DNA of 16,931 nt, taken from Blastocladiella britannica. Lineage: Eukaryota; Blastocladiomycota; Blastocladiomycetes; Blastocladiales; Blastocladiaceae. A program made the translations under genes and the position numbers. The DNA is taken from contig MU624825.1 of NCBI GenBank assembly GCA_025349905.2, positions 1 through 16,931 of the forward strand, read 5' to 3'. The stretch's first letter is position 1. Each line of letters starts with the position of its first letter. The notes under the pieces were generated by a model. It searched no databases. It had not been told where the DNA came from and saw only the letters and a program-made list of their open reading frames with translations. This document shows, piece after piece, positions 11,101-16,931 of this stretch.

Positions 11101-11718
11101 GTCTGCGGCTGCCGCGCCAGACGTGCTACCAGTACTACCCCTTTCGCTCAACAACGGGGGATGCAAGCTGGCCGAGTTTGACGACGCCTCCACGTCCATG
11201 GACGATGCGTGCAGGCTGTCGGGTGCCGATGACGACCGAATGATGGACGAGAGCGGGGTCGGGGGCCGCAATTGCGATGATCCTGACGGCGACGATGTTG
11301 TTGACAAAGACGACCCGGTTGTGGGCGCGGGTAAAGGTGCGACCGGACGCAGCAGTGCCATCAGCAATGACGAGGCGGGCCGGGCTCCACCGGGCGAGCC
11401 AGCTGGCGACCGCACTTCGTAGGCAGCAGGAGACGACACCTGCAATGGCGGCGGCGGGACCATAATCTCAACGGAGCTATCTGCGCAGTCGGCGTCGCTG
11501 GCTCGGACCGGACCAGTGGCGGCCGAGCGGCGCCCGGGCGGATCGGGCAGTGTGGCGACATCCAGAGTGGCAGCACAGTCAACGGTGCACAGTGGTGGCG
11601 GTGGAGGTGTGAGCGGGTGCCCGAGACCAATACCGCCAATCCCACCACCACCGAGATGGTGGCTGTGGTGCGGCGAAGTGGCCGGTGACGGCGATGTCGT
11701 TAGCGGCGACGATGACAT
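8173..11718 (-). CDS. AMPK-related/CAMK-type Ser/Thr protein kinase, large
   Basis: Protein kinase of 1120 residues. Exons on the minus strand are 11718-9579, 9510-9436, 9370-9200 and 9149-8173; introns are 68, 65 and 50 nt. The first intron splits the Gly codon of DFG. Residues 1 to about 440 are Ser/Pro-rich and disordered-looking. The catalytic domain spans about 443-824: glycine loop LVEGQAGKIKLA, Lys472 (VVIK), Glu492, VHRDLKPDN (Asp694), DFG 712-714, T-loop STFCGSLAYAAPE and VDVWSLGVTLFVLVSGYLPF. The T-loop Thr (about 728) sits in the TFCGS context of LKB1-activated AMPK-related kinases, though CGSL replaces CGSP. About 130 extra residues (538-665) sit between the alphaD and alphaE regions. 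The C-tail is Ser/Ala-rich and ends acidic. The closest subfamily (MARK, NIM1 or Kin4-like) cannot be fixed by eye. Confidence 0.9.
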
Positions 11719-11973
11719 TCTTCAATTTTGGGCTAGCTTGCAACGAAAGGACGGCTACTCACACTTGCGCACACGCTGGAGGACGAGGTATGTGTGTCTA
11801 TTAATTGGCGGCGGCCCACAGAGATCGGTCAGAAGGAGCTGTGGCCAGAAGGCAGCGAAACGGATGGAATTTTGACGCTCGAAGAGGTGCATGTTTCCCT
11901 TTCCTCTACTTCTTTCCCTCTCCCCTCGGATCCGCTCAGGCAGGGATACTTTTTTTATATCATAAAGAAAACC
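11719..11973. promoter_or_regulatory. Divergent promoter region, kinase / mini-cortactin
   Basis: 255 bp between two ATGs facing apart. A pyrimidine-rich tract at about 11892-11930, then CAGGCAG and a T-run, precede the mini-cortactin ATG. This could be a 5' UTR feature or a leader-intron acceptor. The frame of the mini-cortactin is open upstream to an ATG at 11794. No clear TATA box is visible. Confidence 0.45.
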
Positions 11974-12471
11974 ATGGCCGACGCACCGTCCAACTCGGCC
12001 TGGAAAGCGGCCGTGGGGAGGAGTTCTGCTGCCAGTGCCACTGCTGCAACCACCACTGCCACTACCGCCGCCACCACTGCCAGTAAGAAGGTCGTCGACG
12101 ACGACGATGACTGGGAGACGGACCCAGATTTTGTCAACGACGTCAGGTACACAACCACTTTTGCTTGGTCTTGACACCCGGACACGATGATCTAATATAG
12201 GAAAAAAAATTTACAGTGAAAAGGCGAGCCGGTGGGGATCCAAGAGCGTTCCCGAGACTATGGCCAAGTCCGAAGGCGATGATCCCGCCGATCTCGCTGG
12301 TACTTTTCTTTCATTATTTTTTTCGGACTTGTCAGACTGACGACATGATGTGAAGCGATTCGTGACGCCGTGCGCGCACAACACGACGCCAAAGTGGTGG
12401 CCGAGTACAAAAAGGAAGGCGGGTTCAGCCGCGGGTACGGCGGCGCGTACGGGGTAGAAAAGAAGAAATGA
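11974..12471 (+). CDS. Mini-cortactin: cortactin-type acidic Arp2/3-binding region plus one repeat-like end
   Basis: A 123-residue protein from exons 11974-12146, 12217-12299 and 12356-12471 (introns 70 and 56 nt; total 372 nt). Residues 42-58 read DDDDDWETDPDFVNDVS, followed by RWGSK at 63-67. This nearly matches the N-terminal acidic region of animal cortactin/HS1, whose DDW binds Arp2/3. Residues 110-120, SRGYGGAYGVE, resemble the SxGYGGKFGVE core of the F-actin-binding cortactin repeat, here present only once. The N-terminal AWKAAVG resembles the start of cortactin. There is no SH3 or Pro-rich tail and the protein ends in KKK. The start lies in an accATGG context. Likely role: a small branched-actin regulator (inference). 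The gene ends 7 bp from the next gene's stop. Confidence 0.85.
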
Positions 12472-12478
12472 ATATTGA
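12472..12478. other. 7-bp gap between convergent stop codons
   Basis: The mini-cortactin TGA (12469-12471) and the membrane-protein stop (12479-12481, minus strand) are seven bases apart. The 3' UTR of each gene must therefore run through the coding part of the other. Confidence 0.85.
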
Positions 12479-14158
12479 TCACTGTAACTTGACGCGGGCA
12501 TCGCCCACCTTGGCCGAGGCCAGCACCTTGATCAGGCCATCGGCCGGGCTCTCGTCCTCGCGCACCACCTCCAGCTCGGCCGCGCTGCCCCCAATCCCCG
12601 AGTGCTTCTCGTGCCGTTCAGGCCACCCATTCGAGGCCGAGGACGAAACCGACGCCTTGCCAATGATGGCCTTCGCCGTCAACTTGGCGTACCCGACCGA
12701 CCGCGGCACCTCCGACACCGAAACCTTCACTTCTCCGTTATCCGCCGACGCCGTGATCTCGGTCCCGGGCGCGGGGGCCACAACGGTCAAGTCGACCAGT
12801 CCGTTGTTGCTGGACCCACGCATGGTACCGGCCACGCGCGCCGCATGCACCACCGCCTCGCCATTGTTGACGCTCACATCCAGCGTCTCCTGCGTGTCGA
12901 CCAGCGGGCCCGCGATAGTCGCTTTCCCGTTGGTGACGTGCACGCGCGCGCCGTGCGTCACGGCCCACGGGCGCGTGGCCGCCAGCACTACCGCGCCGTT
13001 GCCCGTCGACATGTCCAGGTTGTTCAGCGGGGGGGCGACGGTCAGTGCAGCGCCCGTCGTCGTCATTGCCGTCGAAGAGGAAATCAGCACTTGGTCCAGG
13101 TTGTCGGTCCGGCCCACCACCGCCCGCACCGCGCCGCCCACGGTGGCATTCACGGACGCGACAATGCACTGGCGGCGGTGTGGGGGCAGCTGGTGTGCGT
13201 TGGGCGCGGTTAAGCGGATCCGCCACGTGCTCTTATCGGGCTCCACGTCGGCCGTGAACTGCACCAAGTCGAGCAAGTCGGCGTGCGAGACGTGCACCGA
13301 CACCACGATCTGCGACAGAGCCGTCGCCGACACCGGACTGTTGTTTGAAGACTTCAAGTCGTCCAGATCATCGGGACGCGCCAGCGCCACCGTGGGCGCA
13401 CGGTCAAGCCCCCAGTACCGCACGGCGCCCGTGAGACCCGATCCAACGATCCCGAGATCGAGCACGGCCATAGGCCCCTCCGACAGAGCCGTGTGGCGCA
13501 ATGCAGAGATGGGTGGCAGCTCAGGCCCGCAGGCCCACCGCACGCCGTCGACCGCGTACGCCGGGTCGCCGTGTTCCGGCGCAATTCCGCTGAGCCCGTC
13601 ATTGTTTCCGTCGCCACCGCCAATGATCCCGGACCCGAAATGAATCATGGACCCGGCGGTGATGACGGCCAGGACCAGCGTCATGCATGCCAGCGCACAG
13701 CAAAAGGCCACGGCTCGGGTGCAGGTGCAGAGGAGGTGCGATACCACGGAGGCGATGCGGTGGGTCAGGGGTCGGCGCGGTCCGGTGCCGTGGCGGGGAT
13801 GGTGGTGTTGGTGACGGTTGTTTGAACCAGTTCCAGTTCCAGTGACGGTGGTGGGTTGAGTAACGGCGGTGGGCAGGTAGTGATGGTGGTGGTGGTGCTC
13901 GACAATCACTCCGCCGGCCGGAATGACGTGCTGTTGCAGTTGCTGGTGCTGTTGGTCATGGAGCAGCGGCCGATTCTCGTCTTCAGAAAGGCCGTTACTT
14001 TCAAACGACGGGGGCGGTGAGAACCCCAAGGGAGAGTAGTGGCCGGGGACCACGGGTACTGGTGGCGCCGGGGCCGCCAATGAGGCTCCCGCTGCTGAAG
14101 ACGAGGCTGATTCCCTGTAGTAGTCGGGGGGCGAGCTGGTGTCCTTTTTTTTGGTCAT
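12479..14158 (-). CDS. Type II membrane protein with adhesin-like NG-repeat domain
   Basis: Single exon, 559 residues from the ATG at 14158. An in-frame ATG at 14194 would add 12 residues but overlaps the upstream gene's stop. The N-terminal cytosolic region has a PPDY motif (10-13), an acidic dileucine ENRPLL (61-66; vacuole/lysosome sorting type) and a natural run of six His (88-93). A single hydrophobic helix follows at about 149-171, with basic residues before it, predicting an N-in, C-out topology. The outer domain contains turns GNG, TNG, NNG, NNG, DNG at 20-23 residue spacing (about residues 387-475) alternating with short beta-strand-like segments. This pattern is typical of DUF4097/DUF7330-like putative adhesins with a beta-solenoid fold. 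The function is unknown and the family assignment is by pattern only. It may be a vacuolar or cell-surface protein. Confidence 0.8.
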   Translation of the reverse strand: MTKKKDTSSPPDYYRESASSSAAGASLAAPAPPVPVVPGHYSPLGFSPPPSFESNGLSEDENRPLLHDQQHQQLQQHVIPAGGVIVEHHHHHHYLPTAVTQPTTVTGTGTGSNNRHQHHHPRHGTGPRRPLTHRIASVVSHLLCTCTRAVAFCCALACMTLVLAVITAGSMIHFGSGIIGGGDGNNDGLSGIAPEHGDPAYAVDGVRWACGPELPPISALRHTALSEGPMAVLDLGIVGSGLTGAVRYWGLDRAPTVALARPDDLDDLKSSNNSPVSATALSQIVVSVHVSHADLLDLVQFTADVEPDKSTWRIRLTAPNAHQLPPHRRQCIVASVNATVGGAVRAVVGRTDNLDQVLISSSTAMTTTGAALTVAPPLNNLDMSTGNGAVVLAATRPWAVTHGARVHVTNGKATIAGPLVDTQETLDVSVNNGEAVVHAARVAGTMRGSSNNGLVDLTVVAPAPGTEITASADNGEVKVSVSEVPRSVGYAKLTAKAIIGKASVSSSASNGWPERHEKHSGIGGSAAELEVVREDESPADGLIKVLASAKVGDARVKLQ

Positions 14159-14190
14159 TTCGAGATTTTTGGTTGAGCAAAAGAGAAACT

Positions 14191-14886
14191 TCATTCGACG
14201 CGGGCACGCTTCCGAACTGGCTCGCCCGACGACAAAGACGCGTTACCCTCTTCTGCCTCGGAATCTTTGTCCTCCCCCTCCTGCTCCACCTCCCCCGCCG
14301 CCCGAACCACCACTGCCGCCGCCTCGCCGTGCGCGCGTTTCTGAGCCGCACGCATCGCATTTGGTGCCGAGGAGGATGCCGCCAAAGGCTTTGCCCGCAA
14401 CCCGTACGCCGACGGGTCGCGCATCACTTCTTGTGCCTCGGCGTACGCGCCAAACCCTTCAAAGAACGCGATCTTGGTCTTGGCCGACGGCTGGCGGGCC
14501 ATGTCGATGCGCTATGATCCAATATAAGATGGTTAAAGCGTATACACTCATGGCATGATATGCAATACAATACCATAGACTGCGACAAGAACGACTTGCC
14601 CGCCGCGTCCCGCGCCGCCAACTGCGCCGACTGCGGCTCGGCAAACACCACGTGGGCCTGGCCGCGCATGCTGGCGGTGCGCAGGGCTACCACGTCCACC
14701 ACCTGTCCGTAGGTCGAGAAGAACGAGTACAGGCACTTGCGCAGTTCTATTATATATGACCATTACTCTCATGCCCTGAGAAAATAAAAAGACCAGTCAA
14801 GAAATATTACCCTCTTTCCGGATCTTGGTATTGAGGTTGCTCACGTAGATCGTCGATATGGGCGGGAGTGGTGGTGCTGTTGTCAT
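14191..14886 (-). CDS. U1A/U2B''-type spliceosomal RRM protein (SNF/Msl1-like)
   Basis: RNA-binding protein of the U1A/U2B''/SNF family, which binds stem-loops of U1 and/or U2 snRNA. Minus-strand exons 14886-14811, 14746-14574 and 14511-14191 (introns 64 and 62 nt) total 570 nt, 189 residues. One RRM occupies about residues 11-88: RNP2 TIYVSNLNTKIRKEELRKCL, RNP1 MRGQAHVVF (U1A has RGQAFVIF), then SFLSQSMRIDMARQPSAKTK as in the family. The introns fall inside the RRM and are placed by this alignment. The C-tail is Ala/Glu-rich and ends in a basic VRKRARVE, a possible nuclear signal. The second RRM of animal U1A/SNF is absent, as in yeast Msl1, so U1 versus U2 assignment is open. Gaps are 34 bp upstream (TMEM19 stop) and 32 bp downstream. 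Confidence 0.92.
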
Positions 14887-14920
14887 TTTGGTAGAATTTT
14901 ATGCAAAGAGAGCTCAACCA

Positions 14921-15929
14921 TCAAGAAAAGTACATGGCCAACCCCCCTGCCAGCAACGCCGTCAATGCACCCGCTGCGAAGTTCACCGCGTCATTGTTCA
15001 GCAGTGCCCGACCCGACACCAGCCGCGTTCCTGGGCCAGGTCGCTTCACAATGCACCCGCGCTCCGTGTCCTGGTACGTAGCCTGCACGGTCGCCCCCAG
15101 CAGCGAGTCGATCTGTCGTCCGTATCGTCAGTAAAAAGACACCACCAAAAGGTATGAGCATACAGTACCATCGACCCCAAGAACCCGCACCCAGCGCCCA
15201 CGACCACCAGCGACAGGGCCGACTGGTCCCTGAACCACGATGTAGATTCGGATTCTGCCAGGGCCCGGGTCGCAATGGCGGCCACCGCCACCAATGCGCC
15301 GCCTGCTGCACTGGCAAGGGTTCCAATGACCGTCAAACCGCCATTGGTACCGGGAGGAATGCGTTTACCGCTGGTGATCAAGTATGGCCAGCCCGACCGT
15401 GAGGCAAATGCGGTCCCGATCTCGGACGCGAACGTGTCGCCGGCACAACATGCATAGAAGCCTAGGTACGCTGCGGACAGGACCGCGTCGTTGCTGCCAT
15501 TACCAAAAGCCCAGGTGGCGTGGGCGGCCGCGAGAACGGTGCCAAGGCCGCCGTTGCACAGGACTTGCCAGGCGTTCCTGCGACCTTCTATACTTTTTTA
15601 TATATCTCAGTAATGCCATCATTGGCGAAAGTAAACGAAAGTACCTTCGTGGTAGTCGTCCTCGATCTGTTTCTTTTCGGCCTTGCCCCACTGTGGTCAA
15701 AATGAATTGTGAGATTATTGCATATTCAAGGAATATAAAGTAAAGGTACCTTGGTAATCATGGACCCCGACTGGTAAAACGCGACCAGCACCACGCCAAA
15801 GATGGGGTCCGGGTGCGAAAAAGTGACGAGACCAACCAAGAATCCTGCTGCAGCACCCGAGGGCGACAGGGAGCGCTTGCGCAGGCCGTGGGCAGCCAGG
15901 GCGGTCGAGAGGGCGAGCGGGATGATCAT
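14921..15929 (-). CDS. TMEM19/DUF92-family integral membrane protein
   Basis: Polytopic membrane protein of the DUF92 family, which includes human TMEM19 and the plant phytyl-phosphate kinase VTE6. Minus-strand exons 15929-15750, 15690-15645, 15587-15169 and 15112-14921 (introns 59, 57 and 56 nt) total 837 nt, 278 residues. Family motifs in order: LSPSGAAAGFLVGLVTF, RRNAWQVLCNGGLGT, CAGDTFASEIGTAF, KRIPPGTNGGLTVIGTLAS, GSMIDSLLGATVQA and SGRALLNNDAVNFAAGALTA. The IDSLLGATVQ motif is formed across the last splice junction, which supports it. The length is slightly under the roughly 330 residues of the animal protein. Catalytic activity and substrate in this organism are unknown. The start is placed at the first ATG before the first helix. 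It diverges from the GrpE gene with 83 bp between ATGs. Confidence 0.93.
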
Positions 15930-16012
15930 TTTTTCCTTTCTTTGAGAGTTTGGACTTAACTTTTTTTCTCTTTTCTTCTTCAAAGAGCTCAAACCAGTCA
16001 TACTACTCAACA
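15930..16012. promoter_or_regulatory. 83-bp bidirectional promoter region, TMEM19 / GrpE
   Basis: The entire space between two ATGs facing apart. It is rich in T/C on the plus strand (TTTTTTTCTCTTTTCTTCTT at 15961-15980) with no clear TATA box. Both 5' UTRs and the core promoter elements must fit here or extend into coding DNA. Confidence 0.55.
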
Positions 16013-16801
16013 ATGTCGCTCCTCTTGTCCACCCTCCGCGCGTCCGCCTTTGCCGCAAGGTCGTCGGCGCCGGTGTTTGGCGAGTTTGCCACGCGTGTCG
16101 TCTCGGCCTCGTACTCTTCCACGTCCTCGGACGCGTCAACAACCGCCACTCCTGCCGATAGTGCATCGCAGCAACAGCCTGACGCGACGGCTGCGGCCGA
16201 GGCTGCTGCTGCCAAGGCGGCCGAACTGGCAGCGCAGGTCGAAAAGCTCACGCAGCAGCTCAAGGAAAAGGACATTAAATTCTCGGAGCTCACGGTCCGT
16301 CCGTCGGATTCTCGCCGTACCCCATCATAGCATATCAACAAACCAACACCCATAAAAAAACATTAGGACCACTACAAGCACGCGCTCGCCGACGCCGAGA
16401 ACCTGCGCCAGCGCACCAAGCGCGAGGTGGAGAACGCGCACCACTACGCGGTGACCAAGTTTGCCAAGGACGTGCTCTCCATTGGCGACGTGCTGGCCAT
16501 GGCGCTGTCGACGGTCAAGTCGGAGCAGCTGGCGGACAACAAGCCGCTGCGCGACCTGCACGAGGGTCTGACCCTCACCTCCAACGAGCTGCACGCGACG
16601 CTGCACCGCCACGGCGTGATGCGGATCGATGCCACCGAAGGCGACAAGTTCGACCCCAAACTGCACAACGCGCTGTTCCAGGCACCGGTCCCGGGACGCG
16701 AGCCGGGGACACTGTTGCAGGTCACCAAGTCCGGGTACATGATCCACGGCCGGGTGTTGCGGCCGGCGGAGGTGGGCGTGGTCCAGGATCTGTCGTCCTG
16801 A
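16013..16801 (+). CDS. Mitochondrial GrpE, Hsp70 nucleotide-exchange factor (Mge1-like)
   Basis: GrpE homologue that releases ADP from mitochondrial Hsp70 during protein import and folding in the matrix. Exons 16013-16294 and 16367-16801 (72-nt intron, GTCCGT...TTAG, phase 0) give 238 residues; yeast Mge1 has 228. The N-terminus (MSLLLSTLRASAFAARSS...) is rich in Arg, Ser and Ala without acidic residues at first, as in a mitochondrial presequence. A Gln/Ala linker leads into a coiled coil (KAAELAAQVEKLTQQLKEKD) and then the signature DHYKHALADAENLRQRTKRE, FAKDVL, and the C-terminal beta-domain ending GRVLRPAEVGVVQDLSS. The splice joins ELT to DHYKHAL, matching the family. It shares its upstream 83 bp with TMEM19. 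Confidence 0.96.
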
Positions 16802-16827
16802 ATAGTGTTGCTCTTTATTGTTACTGT

Positions 16828-16833
16828 ATTAAA
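16828..16833 (+). terminator. Candidate poly(A) signal of the GrpE gene
   Basis: ATTAAA lies 26 nt after the GrpE stop in a T-rich stretch, a common variant of AATAAA. It is a motif match only. The remaining bases to 16931 contain no gene I can support. Confidence 0.3.
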
Positions 16834-16931
16834 TGTACACGGCTGAGTGGGCTTTGAAGTTTCCATCTCACCAGCGATCTCGTCCGCTATGCGGGCGCTA
16901 CACTAATTGTGCGACTGGTGCAGCAGAGAGT

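Noticed and set aside
11735..11810. PH-domain-like fragment on the plus strand (KDGYSHLRTRWRTRY)
   Set aside because: It is isolated and short, is antisense-contiguous with the kinase 5' end, and has no continuing domain.
12468..13643. 391-codon open frame on the plus strand
   Set aside because: It is antisense to the adhesin-like protein gene. Its sequence is low-complexity Ser/Thr/Ala with no family motif, while the minus frame has a clear membrane helix and repeat pattern.
13880..13905. Six-His tract as a cloning-tag contaminant
   Set aside because: It lies in mid-protein, uses mixed CAC/CAT codons, and has other native His clusters nearby, with no vector sequence around it.

Overview
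The window is nuclear DNA of a eukaryote with a compact, intron-rich genome. Ten protein genes fill almost all of it, and I place 22 complete spliceosomal introns of only about 50-82 nt. Coding DNA is GC-rich, while introns and spacers are AT-rich with A- or T-runs. A HAK/KUP potassium transporter, a BAX-inhibitor (lifeguard) protein, a TMEM19/DUF92 protein and a cortactin-like protein together point to an opisthokont. An early-diverging, zoosporic fungus or fungal relative (blastocladiomycete, chytrid or aphelid type) fits best. This is inferred from gene content only and is not proven.

Layout. Positions 43-1194 (+) hold the 3' part of a PTC7-like PP2C phosphatase. 1329-2201 (+) is a BI-1/lifeguard membrane protein. 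2414-6845 (+) is a 10-exon HAK/KUP-like K+ transporter with a disordered N-terminal extension of about 635 residues. 6968-7615 (-) is ribosomal protein uL16/RPL10. 8173-11718 (-) is a large AMPK-related/CAMK-type kinase. 11974-12471 (+) is a 123-residue mini-cortactin. 12479-14158 (-) is a single-pass membrane protein with an adhesin-like, NG-turn repeat domain. 14191-14886 (-) is a U1A/U2B''-type snRNP protein. 14921-15929 (-) is TMEM19/DUF92. 16013-16801 (+) is mitochondrial GrpE (Mge1).

The genes do not form one pathway; they are mostly conserved housekeeping and signalling genes. The notable features are architectural. Two tandem junctions are only 34 and 32 bp. One convergent pair is 7 bp apart, and one divergent pair shares 83 bp. 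The 5' splice sites favour GTAC over the usual GTAAGT/GTATGT. A 15-nt micro-exon restores a conserved motif of the K+ transporter.

All exon models were built by hand from conserved protein motifs plus GT/AG sites. In each of the nine genes whose start lies in the window, the coding length is a multiple of three. I saw no tRNA, rRNA, transposon, CRISPR array or virus-like gene.
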